DNA from: Viridothelium virens
Lineage: Eukaryota > Ascomycota > Dothideomycetes > Trypetheliales > Trypetheliaceae
Direction: 5' to 3'
DNA length: 64,000 nucleotides
Assembly (NCBI GenBank): GCA_010094025.1
Contig: ML991777.1
Span: forward strand, 434,001 to 498,000
Shown here: positions 34,981-45,576 of the stretch, one piece after another
Layout: the number at the start of each line of letters is the position of its first letter
Numbering within the stretch: position 1 is the stretch's first letter
Notes under the pieces: generated by a model
Seen by the model: only the letters and a program-made list of their open reading frames with translations
Told to the model about the DNA's origin: nothing
Databases searched by the model: none
Translations under genes and position numbers: made by a program

Positions 34981-35386
34981 TACCGAAGGATTCTGTAGGT
35001 ACGACGCACGGATTTGTTGCACGGATCGGCAGGAGCTGAAACTCTTTCGCGTTGCTTTGCTTGTATACTGGAGTTGTCCGTACTTGGTGTTTGGCAAGAC
35101 TCGGGTTTAAAGGGCGCCGCAAGGCATCGGAGGTTTGAAGGTCTTGGCTAATGCTTTTTTTGATGCTTTTTTTTTCCTTTCAGGCGGAAACCAAGGTCGG
35201 GTACCAGTGTTTCGTAGTATACCAGGCGTCGAACTGTGCTATTTGATTAAGGCGCGTTGCTCCTGGGCGGAAGAAGGCGCACTCTCGAATTCTGTCATTT
35301 CAGAGATCGAACTGCTCTCCCGGCCGCGTGGCGTCATGGCTCCTTTCAAATATTAGCTTTGTTCACTATGGCATTCGACAATTGTC
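34981..35386. other. Convergent intergenic region
   Basis: About 400 bp between two converging genes, with T-rich runs near 35155-35175. No gene seen. Confidence 0.5.
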
Positions 35387-37243
35387 TCATATTTCACCAT
35401 CGTTCAAGGCGTCTAGAACAGCAGTGATCCGTGCTGCACTCATCTCTAGCACCATCTCGCTCCACTCTTCCTCCTGTCTCCTTTCAGTAGTCCTTTTCCG
35501 CCCATCCCAATCCATACAAGTTCGACGGGCCTCGACGCCCCATTCAGTTGCTCTTTGCAGTGTCATCGTCAAATGCAGATCACCGCGGTTAAGAAGGCTT
35601 CGCAAAAGACCCTCAACAAGCAAAGACACCTTGGCGTTGTCTGACACGGTTGTGGAATTGGCCTTCCGAGGAAGATAATCATTTTCTAAGTGGGCTTGGT
35701 CTAGCTGCGTGGTGTCGACGCCGCTATCTGAAAGGCCAAGCAGCGGCCGGAGCAGGGTCCGATTCAAGCTGGCTTGTACATGGTTTGACAGGTAGTGTGA
35801 TGGGGGAGATACGAACATAGATAGGAGAGGAGTTGGAAGAGGGCGGATGAATTCTGTAAAGAGATCCAGGAGGTCCTCAAGCGTGATGAAGCAGGCCGGC
35901 GTCGTCTCTGCTACCTTGCTGAGCTGCAAATTGCGTTAGTCAATTCTTTCTTTCACAAGATCATCATGCAACTGTAGGAGGTAGGCAAACAAACCAATGC
36001 TAGAAGCCGCTGACGATGTGATATTGAAGCCATTCCGCCAAGTCTGTCCAGTGCATTGATAAGTTCGTTGCCAGACCATTCTAAATCGTCCGAGTTCGAA
36101 CCAATAGTAGTCGTGGACCCACGATTCCCCGCATCTGCTGTTGTCGTTGGTCTGTCTGGACTCGGTTGGGCATTGCCGCCTTCAGCGACTTCATCGTCTT
36201 CATCATCGTCATCATCATCGATGTAATCTGCAAATTCGCCTTCGTCAATGTTCAGCTTTTTAGCTTTTCTGTCTACAGTATTGGTCTCCGTCGGTTTGCG
36301 CTCTTTGGTCTCATTTTTGAATACTTCTTTGAACTCGTTCAAGGATCTTACATCACCATCAGCAAAGATAGCACGCATGACCCTTCGCCGAGCCGTGCGA
36401 TTGTTGCAGGAAAGAAGATTTTGTAAGATTAGGCTCTCTTTGAGTAGATCTTGAGCATCGTGTCCATTTTCAGCCTGTTTCGCCTGCTCTAACCTTTCGT
36501 CAAAGTCGTCGTTGAGCACAGTCAGCATGAAATCGAGCCAGAGCTCCCATCTTTGCCATCTCAGCTTCCAGGCTACAGAACAATTGAGAGCCCAGCCGAC
36601 AACGTGCCAGAAATCTTCTGCGCGATGCCAGACGGAACCTGTATTAGCAATCTCAGTGTTAATGTCTCCATCGTTGGGATAGGACGGTAATGTGTCTGAA
36701 ATATTTGTGCTGTTCCTCCACGTACGTAGGCGTCCGTGGCTCAGTGACGGGAATGCAAAGGCAGCAGCGAAATTGGCATTAAGAGGACCAACAATAGTAT
36801 TCACTTGACGAAGAAGGCGTAAAGCTTCATTTGCGGCCCGATTGCCTTCTGCCGGTGCCGCTCGAGTGGTTCGCGATGGGTGAACTACAAGCGTGGCTGC
36901 AAGGGATAACTGTTGTGTCGTGGGTACATGCACGGGAACTGAATGCTCTGGGGTTGAGGACGACGTCCCTGATACAAGGAGCGAATTTAGAAAATTGAAA
37001 GCTTGAGAGTCTTTGAAGCGTTAGTGTGCAGATATTAATAATTGCTAGAGCAAAGCACCAACAGAGTTGCTCTTCCAGGTAGATGCCACAGTGTTCCCGA
37101 AGCTCGAACGGAAGTTGTTTCGCTGGTCCATACTTGGTTGCTGGCATGTTAGGACATGAAGATATTGAAGTATCAGCCGGTGACTTCATTGGCGATTCTG
37201 GAGCCGTCGCATACGATTGGGCTGATACGCTTCGTGATTTCAT
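35387..37243 (-). CDS. Conserved-looking fungal protein of unknown function
   Basis: Model: exons 37243-37063, 37010-35995, 35923-35387, 577 aa. All phases close and both introns carry good branch sites (CACTAAC and GACTAAC before the acceptor). The first donor is GTTGGT and the second GTTTGT. The central part has an aromatic-rich block, VWHRAEDFWHVVGWALNCSV then WQRWELWLDFML. After it comes an acidic tract (DYIDDDDDDEDDEVAEG), then a leucine-rich helical C-terminal half with LEDLLDLFTEFIRPLP. The splice structure and aromatic pattern suggest a real, conserved gene. I recall similar unnamed proteins in other Pezizomycotina but cannot give a function. No signal peptide or membrane helix. Confidence 0.78.
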
Positions 37244-37530
37244 GATTCTTCCCTGGTGTTCACTAAAGTACTCTACAAGGCCAAACGATCTGGTGATTGG
37301 GCGACGCGCTGAGTGGCGGCAAGCGCGCTATCACGTGAACCTCGGTACTACTAAGACGGAAGGCAGATGATCACACCTCAGTACTCCACACCTGATATCT
37401 CATCTTGCCTGCCTGGCCCCTGGGTAGGTATTCAAGCTGAAGTTCAAGGACAGCATACTCTAAAATTGCGATTCTGACCCGACAACTGCATTGACAACGA
37501 CATGCCAACAGCGATGGAATAAAGACCATC

Positions 37531-37942
37531 TCATTGAGGTAGGAAGCGCCCAACACGGGAGGCTTTGTCTGATCTTTTCGGAGAATCTTGGAATATCCAT
37601 ACCTCTCTAATCGCCCCAATCAATCGCTTCCAAGCCATCCCGTGGCCGAGTCGGCTAAGCTTCAGCGTTCCATGTACTTGTCCACTATTCAATGTGATGT
37701 CGACTTCGGTGGTCCAGGGAGCGCGTGGAAGCATGACGATTCCCTGGAAGGTGTCCGTCGATGAATCTACCCACAATATAAGTGTCCTTGCTGGGAGTCA
37801 ATGCATTGACATCTCACTCACATTGATTCGCATAACCCTTATCCTCAAGGTAGATTTCTTCTGTTGACGTGACCAGCACGATGACTTGAAGACTGTCGCC
37901 CGTCACGGGTGCCGCGACCGTGCTGCTTGGTGAGGTCGGCAT
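37531..37942 (-). CDS. Small hypothetical protein, two exons
   Basis: Model: exons 37942-37822 and 37766-37531, 118 aa. The two parts are in different frames and are joined by a 55-nt intron (GTGAGT..GGGTAG). The product has a beta-rich look (LQVIVLVTSTEEIYLED, GIVMLPRAPWTTEVDITL) followed by a basic tail. I recognise no family. The ending is uncertain: a further GTATGG donor follows IGAIRE and could replace the last residues. Confidence 0.4.
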
Positions 37943-39025
37943 TTTTGAGCCAGAGGACGGAGGTCTGACTTCGAAATTCTGTCAAAGGCTTTTCTTTTGT
38001 GGGAATTGCAATTGGTCCGTCCTCTCTTGGATGCGTACGAGTCTTTTCAATGTCTCTCAGGAATGGATTAGGGTTGATGGGGCGGATGTTACGTCTCGTA
38101 AGCGGAGAACGTATATCTTCTTTGTCTGAGAACTCGGCTTCCTTAGTGGAGAACGTATATCTTCTTTGTCTGAGAATTCGGCTTCCTTAGTGGTACCTTT
38201 GCCAGTACCGACAAAATGCTGTGTCATTTGATGCATGCTTTCGGTTCACAAGGCTCGTAGCTATACATGCCTCAGGTAACTGCTTTTGTGATTTGTACAT
38301 AACCTGCGTACTTCAAGCAAGACACAGCTGATACGGTCTGCAGAAAGCTGTAAGCTCTTTCTTACCTCAATTCACGTTCATTCCCGTCTTTGGTCATAGA
38401 GATGTACTCCCGAAGCCTGGACTATTTATCTCCATCATCGCTGCCCTATCTCACCATTGTCTTACTGGAGTGTTACCGAGAGCTCACTTCTGAAGTGAAC
38501 ACAAAATGTGTCAATGTCCTCCAAGGAGATTAAAACCCTGAATACAGTGATACTATGAGTAAGAATACGCTCTTTACTACTGTCATCGCCCTGTCGGAAG
38601 CTTAAATTGCGGGAGAAAAGATCTTGCCTACTACACATCTATAAAAATTAGCGTAGAGCCGTATGTCAAACAATCATATAGTTGGCGAATGTTTGATAAA
38701 AGTGGTATTAGGGCACTGAATCTACAGACACTCTTCACCCACCATTCGAGACATTATTCTGTGAACATCAATTGCGGTTACGAGGGATAGAACTGCAGAA
38801 TGAGAAACCGTTCTAGTGAGTTCATTGGTGATCTTTCAGAACCTAACTGCTGACTACTACCATTGAGTTTAGGGGATAGCAGGAGCCAGATCATCTAATA
38901 TGTGAAAACTAATTCAAGGAAGACCGTTATCAGATCCCACTCTTCTCAAACTCCTACTGCAAGAAACTGAAATCGAGATCGCTGGAAATAAAAAACCCCT
39001 TCTTTTTCGAACAGGTCCCTTGCAG
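37943..39025. other. Intergenic region with a tandem duplication
   Basis: About 1.1 kb upstream of the small hypothetical gene. Besides the 44-bp tandem repeat listed separately I see only short frames. Confidence 0.5.
38104..38191. repeat. 44-bp direct tandem duplication, two copies
   Basis: Copy 1 (38104-38147) and copy 2 (38148-38191) begin GGAGAACGTATATCTTC and end CGGCTTCCTTAGT. They abut directly and differ at one base (AACTCGG against AATTCGG). Near-identity implies a recent duplication. Confidence 0.93.
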
Positions 39026-40024
39026 TCATATAGGTCGCAAACTACCTTTCCTTGGGTGGCCAGAATCGTCGCGTTCAACTGAGTCGCGGTCAAGGCTCGA
39101 TGATGGTTCTGCGTCGGAATCAGACTGATCGTCACTCGAATTTGAAGGAGTGACGCGGTTGTCTCTGGACGACTCACTTGAGGTATCGCTAGAAACTCCT
39201 GTGCTGGATGGAAAATTAGCGGCTTCGCAATTCTCCTTTACCATATCCTTCAGTCCCTGAAGTGCGCCTAATTCCGTGAGCTCAGGAGGTCCGACGACCA
39301 GAATCTTGAGACGATCTTGGAAAAAGCGAACGTCACTGATGAATGCAATGAAGCACTCGAGAACATTGCCAGAATTGTGCCAATGCTTGTGTGTCCGCGC
39401 TGTCACTTGTACAGGCTCGTTGAAGATTGATGCCGCTGCACCCGCAATTTCTTGCTTCAGCGACTCGATCTTCATCTTTACTCCTGCGCAATTATGTGAT
39501 GCATCGTCTGATGCGGATACTGAACTGCGATCAGCATTGGAAAGGGGCAAATCGGAGGTACTTGCTTGCACGTCATTGTCCTGTTCTTTGTCTTCGAGCG
39601 TCGCATCGAGAGCTGCGATATTACGGCTGATTTCGAGTTGCACATCGACACGCTCGCGTTCAAATCGTCGGTCGGTACTTTTTCTGTGTTGGATGTGATC
39701 GGCTTCGAGGACCTCCACCCGGTGTTTCAAAGCTTCGTTTTCCTCGAACAGCTTCGCAAACTTACTGTCAATTTTTTTCGGAATCCCTGACCGAAGCTGA
39801 CTGACGAGACGAGCCGTGTCTTCAAGGTTCAGCTCAGCCCCAAGATATGACTCAGTGATGTTGTTTGGGGAGCTCATGTTGATGTGCGGGTTGTTACTTT
39901 GCGGATGAAGCAGCCAAGCTGGATATAGGGAGGTCGGGAGGCTTTTTAAGGTTACGTTAAAAGGTGACTCAGTGACCACGTGAAGCTGGGAGACACTGGC
40001 TTCAACTGACACACTGCTGTCCAT
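39026..40024 (-). CDS. Hypothetical coiled-coil protein
   Basis: A single open frame of 332 codons from the ATG at 40024; an internal ATG about 50 residues in (MSSPNNITESYLG) is an equally good start. Residues 80-140 form a heptad-like coiled coil (FAKLFEENEALKHRVEVLE). Then come a Ser/Asp linker, an ordered segment with HWHNSGNVLECFIAFISD and FFQDRLKILVVG, and an acidic Ser/Asp-rich tail. No known family recognised and no signal peptide. Frame length together with ordered segments supports a real gene. Confidence 0.55.
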   Translation of the reverse strand: MDSSVSVEASVSQLHVVTESPFNVTLKSLPTSLYPAWLLHPQSNNPHINMSSPNNITESYLGAELNLEDTARLVSQLRSGIPKKIDSKFAKLFEENEALKHRVEVLEADHIQHRKSTDRRFERERVDVQLEISRNIAALDATLEDKEQDNDVQASTSDLPLSNADRSSVSASDDASHNCAGVKMKIESLKQEIAGAAASIFNEPVQVTARTHKHWHNSGNVLECFIAFISDVRFFQDRLKILVVGPPELTELGALQGLKDMVKENCEAANFPSSTGVSSDTSSESSRDNRVTPSNSSDDQSDSDAEPSSSLDRDSVERDDSGHPRKGSLRPI

Positions 40025-40738
40025 GTGAATCGAACAGACGGATGGTTGGGATCTTATATCATTTCATACGCCACAATCGATAAGTCACGTCACGAAGACT
40101 ATTGGATCAGCTCTGGGTGCAGTCTCAGACTCAGCAAGGACAAACGACTGCCCGGGAGTTGCTCCAGCTAGAGTTCACTAGGAACGACCACCAATGGTTC
40201 CATACAACCATCCGTTACTCCTTGCCAGACTGCACCGCAGCTGGAGTGAATGAAGCGTCAATGCAGATTCTCAGTATTGACTGCTGAAGACCAAGAAACG
40301 AAGAGTCGCTGAATTGAACCCATGGAGGCTCTCTGGCTTTTCTCCTGTACCTAACGTTGAAGAGTAGAATCAGAAAGGGATCAATGAAGATACGAAAGAT
40401 ACAGCAACCGACCGATTATGTGCTGCAGCTGTGGCTTGCCGTTCAGGAGAAGGGAACAAACTATGAGAGAGAAAACCTGATGAAGGTTCTCAGGAAGAGG
40501 ATTCGACACCGAATAAACAGGTTTCGTCCATACTTTCGTACTGGTGCGCTCACTTGAATGCCCGCAACATGCTTCATTCCAGGTTTGTTTACTTTTAGCC
40601 ACTGTATTTTCACAAAACTCGGCCCCACGCACCTACATTTCATGATTTGAGCTTTTCAATCGGTCATAATTGTTTCTCTACAATCAGGACCTGAACATTG
40701 ACGTTTCGCTCAGAGAGACTGCCGCATCAAATTTCGCA
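40025..40738. other. Divergent intergenic region
   Basis: About 700 bp between the coiled-coil gene and the chitin-binding gene. The true first exon of the chitin-binding gene may lie here, because its present start lacks a signal peptide. Confidence 0.45.
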
Positions 40739-41862
40739 ATGGTGGCCTTGACCTCACCTTTGAACTTTTCCTCTAATAGCTCCTGTGGAATCTACAACTT
40801 CAACTTGTCTTGCGCCCCTGATCTTTGCTGTTCCCCATACGGGTATTGTGGTTATGGGGATGCCTGCACCAATACCACAAAATCCAGCAGTAGTTCGAGC
40901 ATTGTAGTCATATCGTCAAGCTCGAGTAACCCATACTCACAGTCAACCCTTCCGTTCGCAACCCCGGCAGTCACAAGCCCAGATGGTCGGTGCGGCGCAG
41001 ATGTGGGTACGCCATCTCTTTCTTTCTTGTCTCCACACGGTGCCACTACTCAGCCAGTCTGCATTACCACTGACACATAGTCTAGGATATACCTGCGTAG
41101 ACTCCCTCTTTGGCTCTTGCTGCAGTACGTCCGGCTACTGCGGCTTCACCCCTTCATTCTGCAGCTCCCAGCAATGTCTCTACGGAAACTGCACTCTCTC
41201 TACTCCATCCCCGGTCCCTTTTCTTCCCTCTGATTCCGCTATTTCTACCATGTCCCCTCCACCCCTCCAAACGTCATATACCGGCTCTTGCGGTGGCTCG
41301 ACTGCCCTCACGTGTCTCGACTCCCCTTTCGGCAATTGCTGCTCCTGCTCTGGTTTCTGCGGCGAAACAAATGCGTTCTGTGGTTTAGGGTGCAACCTGG
41401 CGTTTGGGACGTGCTGGAGGATGGGAAGGCCGTATAATGTCGAACCAAATTCGAGTCCGTACGAGAGGCCGTTCAAGCAGAGTCCGGATGGGAGGTGTGG
41501 AGGGAAAGAGGGCTACGTCTGCCAGGGAAGCGGATGGGGAAATTGTTGTTCTGAGGAAGGTACCTGGTGAGTTGCTTTGTTTCCTTTGCTGGAGTGGCGA
41601 TAGAGTGGAGCTGATTTGAAGTAGTGGCTCGGGGAACGGAAACTGCGATACGGGTTGTCAGCCTTCTTTTGGAGTATGTTATTATCCACATCGCAATCGC
41701 ACTGCCACTTCTAGCGCGGTATCTTCGAATGATTGCGCTACTCCGACCTCTGGCTCGGCGATAGATTGTTTCCCTACTCGTAACATGGTTTCAACAAGCG
41801 GATCGGCGATCAGCGATGACCTTACCGTGAGGTCACTGCTGATGTCTTCGCCGACGAGTTAG
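40739..41862 (+). CDS. Protein with four hevein-type chitin-binding (CBM18) modules
   Basis: Model: exons 40739-41006, 41086-41566, 41625-41862, 328 aa; phases close. Module 1 has CCSPYGYCGYGDAC. Module 2, completed only after splicing, has GRCGADVGYTC..CCSTSGYCG. Module 3 has GNCCSCSGFCGETNAFCG. Module 4 has GRCGGKEGYVC..CCSEEGTCGSGNGNC. The Cys spacing and aromatic SxFGYCG-type cores are those of hevein domains, which bind GlcNAc polymers. A Ser-rich linker separates modules 1 and 2. The tail after module 4 is Ser/Thr-rich without a GPI signal. Such proteins are normally secreted, yet no signal peptide follows the ATG at 40739, so the 5' end is probably incomplete. Possible roles: wall chitin binding or shielding hyphae from chitinases. 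Confidence 0.82.
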
Positions 41863-43368
41863 GCAGAAAATAGCGCAGTAACTTTGGAACGAACGAGTAG
41901 GAAGAGACTTAAACGAATGTTATGAAATGAGAAAAAGAATATATGTTCTGGCTGATGATTTGATATCCGTGTCTCCTGTCATCTTGCGAAAGCGGCGAAA
42001 GTCTGTTTCTACCTAGGCTTCGGGTTCTATTCCATAAATCAAGATAGCCAGATTTGTAGTTCTCCGAAAACAATTGTCTTGTTCCTTCAGCTTTTGACTG
42101 TTCATGCTCAGAGGTACACCACTGTGTTGAAACACTGGGTTCTCTGCAATGCTCCAGTCTGTAAAACAGATGTTCGAGCTCTTACAAACGATTGACCATT
42201 TCCGGGTCTATGATTTCAGCGATCTGTGTGGACCTGGTTTCAACTTCAAGCTGTTTTTGCTGGTGCAACTGATGAAGCGGTTCCCTCCTGCCAGCTATGA
42301 GCCGTTAGATGACCTTTTGTACCTGCGAGCTTCCGTCTTTTTCTTTGAGGTTCAGACGAAGTTTGCATACAAGGCAACAAAAGCCACAAGCCACAATCCC
42401 AGTCTGTTAAAGAGATCAGGAACGAATTTGAAGCCCTCCTCGTGGAGAAGTTCTTGTTCTAGGGATAGGATAGGACCTCACACAAATGGCAGCAAGATGT
42501 TAATCTCCCTAACATGGTGTCTACTTTATGCCTACGAATAGACAATTTTCGACAGCACAGTTCAATGGCGACGAATGTTTTCTGATGCCTTCGGACAGTG
42601 TTGTATTCTCGGGCCGGGGGTTATGTAGTCCTTTTCCACATTTCCTCGATGGCCAACCTCTCCATAAATTTTCGGTGTTTCGTATATTGCTTTTATACGC
42701 CAACTCTACAGCGTTTCAGACTTTGCTTGTTAAAAAGTTGTTTTTCTTCGGTCTAAGGTAGATGATCAAATGTTTTCGACCCGACAGGCCTCCAAATGCT
42801 TCACTAAGAGAGCGTGGAGATACTGATAATCATGCAATGGCATGCAGAGGCCATGGGTAAATATCTGTTGACCCCAAGCTTACAGGAACGTGGTTTCTGA
42901 CGTCAACCTTATTGGTGAATTCCGGAATGCCGAATGTGCCCTCCATCTGTATCAGACCATGCCTCTTCTGACTGTAATTGCCGCTAGCATACTCCCTATT
43001 TGAGATGTCGGGGAGACTCGCGTAACGGGCGACACGAGCCTTCAGAAAAGTCTCGAGCCTACCGTAGGGGAGGCCCTAGTGGGATCAAGCTCCGGTTTGA
43101 GGAGTTGGCCGCAGAGGTGTAAAAGCTTGCCAGAGCCGTTAAGCACCAAGGATTTGCTACGAATATTGGGCTATTTTCTAATGAGCGTTCGAGGAGCGAT
43201 AAGCCTTGAGAGAAGCTGAGGGTGGTAAACATCAGACGAGGGAAGCCGTAGTCTCGCAGTGGAGCTGGGATTATCATTTATATCATCCGAAGGTACAGTC
43301 TGCGTTTGTAGCTGTTTGTCATGGTATGGTCGCCACATTTTTGTACGTAGAGCTGTAGCATGAAGGCC
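41863..43368. other. Intergenic region
   Basis: 1.5 kb with short overlapping frames only; the 130-codon plus-strand frame at 42149 shows no motif. No gene supported. Confidence 0.45.
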
Positions 43369-43878
43369 TCAGGAAGATTGAGGTCCGTCTGCAGCCTGAA
43401 AGTAAGGTGAACTGTGATAATCGAAACGACAAATTTTCTCCAAAATGGCTCCAAAACAAGGCAATCTGACAACGGTTTTGGGAGTCTGCTCGTATCTTCC
43501 ATCGTTCGTAAACAGTGCTTCCTCTGAAATGGGTACGGGAAAGAGAGGATGTGCCGCATCTGCTCGGAATTGAACAAATTCGGGAGCGCTTGACGTGTAA
43601 TGCCATCGAAGAAGTCCGTGGACATTTTTGATCAGTGGCGGTGTAAGTGGAGACGGCAATACTGGATCTGCGATTGCTGTTTCGTGATAGTCGAATGATG
43701 TAATGCGAGGGTCCATATCGTACATGTAATGAAGGATATGATAAAGCGAGTTATGCGAGACGTGACGAGCAAGATTAATATGCCGGTAAGTGTGGTATAT
43801 AAGAAAAAGGATATAAGGAGACTGAGATAGTAGGTAGAGATCATGCTCGCTTCTTAAGGTATGCGGAGGCTCTCCCAT
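43369..43878 (-). CDS. Hypothetical protein, 169 aa
   Basis: Open frame from the ATG at 43878. The N-terminal half is rich in Tyr, His and hydrophobic residues (LYLLSQSPYILFLIYHTYR); the C-terminal half is more ordinary (EFVQFRADAAHPLFPVP). No family recognised. Two alternative frames overlap, one of them very hydrophobic, so the real structure may be spliced differently or this may be noncoding. Confidence 0.25.
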   Translation of the reverse strand: MGEPPHTLRSEHDLYLLSQSPYILFLIYHTYRHINLARHVSHNSLYHILHYMYDMDPRITSFDYHETAIADPVLPSPLTPPLIKNVHGLLRWHYTSSAPEFVQFRADAAHPLFPVPISEEALFTNDGRYEQTPKTVVRLPCFGAILEKICRFDYHSSPYFQAADGPQSS

Positions 43879-44061
43879 AAACCCACACAGAAGGCGCAAC
43901 GAACGCTTACCCCAAGATGAAAGCGAAATATCAGAATTTCAATGACGACGAGCAAATGTCATGCCACGAAAGACCGTTTGCCAGGCGCATACGTCAAAGT
44001 ATTGGAGTGTAACTTCATTTTGAGCCTTACTTTGGCCGTCTGGGAAGGTGAGCCATCGAGC

Positions 44062-44909
44062 TCATTGTGTTGCCTTCTCTAATTCCTTCAGTCTCGCAAC
44101 GAGTCGTTCCCTTAAATACGGACTCAACCCCAATCTGTCCAAAGAACATTAGCCAGTATTTCCTTTACAGCAGATATACACTAACATTCCCTCTCTCGTA
44201 CATATCCTATACGTGCCGCTCTCCTGGTATCTCCCATTGCCGTCCACAAATTTCCCCTCCCCATCTACCTCCAAGCTTCCAAATATGTCTTCTGGCCACG
44301 CAATCCGCCCGTAATCTGGTGGATTCCGCATATCGCTCACATGAATGTAGCCGCCCACACCACCCCCTCCGGCACCTCCCTGAGCACTTGCGCCCCCTGC
44401 TCCACCTCCACCCGCGCCGCCTCCGCCACCATATCCAGGCCCTCTACTTCCAGAAACCTTACTGCTCCGCTTAGGTTGGCGTTGCTGCTGCTGCGGAAAG
44501 AACACGCCGCCAGAGCCAAGGGAGGAGCCGGCAGTGGAGGCGTAGGCTTGGGCTTGGGACTGGACTAAGGGATCAGAGGTAGCGTTGTCGCGGAGGACGG
44601 AGTGGAGGATGCTTAGGAAGTTGGCGTTTTCTTGGAGTGATTCTGGCGTCGGAGGGATAGAGGAGGAGGTGCCTATTGCGAGGGAAGGGTTCGGAGGCGA
44701 GCTAGGGAGGAGGGAGAGGAAATTCGTTGAAGGTTTGTGGTCCGAAGATGGATGGACATACTCGAGGGGCGTCAGTTGAATGCTGTGCTCTGCATGAGGC
44801 GCAGACGTACGATGTGTGAATTATTGGGAAGAGTCGAGATGCTTCGTAGAGATAGGGAGGAATGTGATTGAAGGAGTCGGGTTGTCCGTCTAAGAAGTGA
44901 TGCAGACAT
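44062..44909 (-). CDS. Glycine-rich mitochondrial protein of unknown function
   Basis: Model: exons 44909-44811, 44760-44186, 44134-44062, 248 aa; three frames joined by 50- and 51-nt introns with matching phases. The first exon encodes a basic, Ser/Leu-rich presequence (MSASLLRRTTRLLQSHSSLS, then LRSIST), typical of mitochondrial import. Next come FLSILHSVLRDNA, SQAQAYASTAGSSLGSGG, a Gly-rich run (GGGGGAGGGGAGGASAQGG) and the ordered block GGYIHVSDMRNPPDYGRIAW-PEDIFG. The end reads REGILGLSPYLRERLVARLK. I recall similar small proteins in other filamentous ascomycetes but no assigned function. The final exon is certain only because it restores the expected LSPYLRERL ending. Confidence 0.82.
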
Positions 44910-45576
44910 TATAGCGAGGATTTGAAAAGAATTGAGATGAAGTAACAATCAATTTTTCATGCTCAATCTATGTACAATGCAGCCCCTACCAGGTACAGGT
45001 GATGATAAAATACCTCTTAGGTGAGTAAAGCTTTCATCTCTGATCCTTGTTTGTGACGCCATCGCCGGAACAACCGACGACACAATCCTCTGGCCCGAGA
45101 ATTTCTTCAGACATGTTCCGCCATCACCAGATGTGTTTGACACAAAGGTTCATGTAATGATCTCCATCCGGAGCGCCCACCGGTGTGAGATCTAGAAGAG
45201 ACGGTAGCACACAATGAAGCTACATACGATGCGTAAAAAGCAATGTTAAGATCCAGACTCGAGGACTTGGGTGGATCTTCATGAGCCTTTAGCTTCCCCA
45301 CCAGGTCAGATGAGACCCTCAACAAATCATGTCCAGCAAATTGAGCCAGGTGCATTCCCGAGGCTTGAGGACGATGCCGGTCTCTAGAGACTCAGCTAAT
45401 CACCTAGTCTACATGCTTGGCTTCGGGCTGGTACCGTTCTTTCCGTCTTTCTTTGAGACGCTATCTTTCTCTTGCATGAGTCTTTCCTGCCTGCTGTAAA
45501 AAGGTCTCTGTGCTCTCTTTTCAATCTTCCGTTATTTCTATTGTCCATATACGAATCCACGAACTTCACCGTCAGC
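44910..45576. promoter_or_regulatory. Divergent promoter region, Gly-rich protein / MFS
   Basis: About 670 bp between two divergent start codons. No coding frame of interest; a T/C-rich stretch lies shortly before the MFS ATG, as is common in fungal promoters. Confidence 0.45.
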
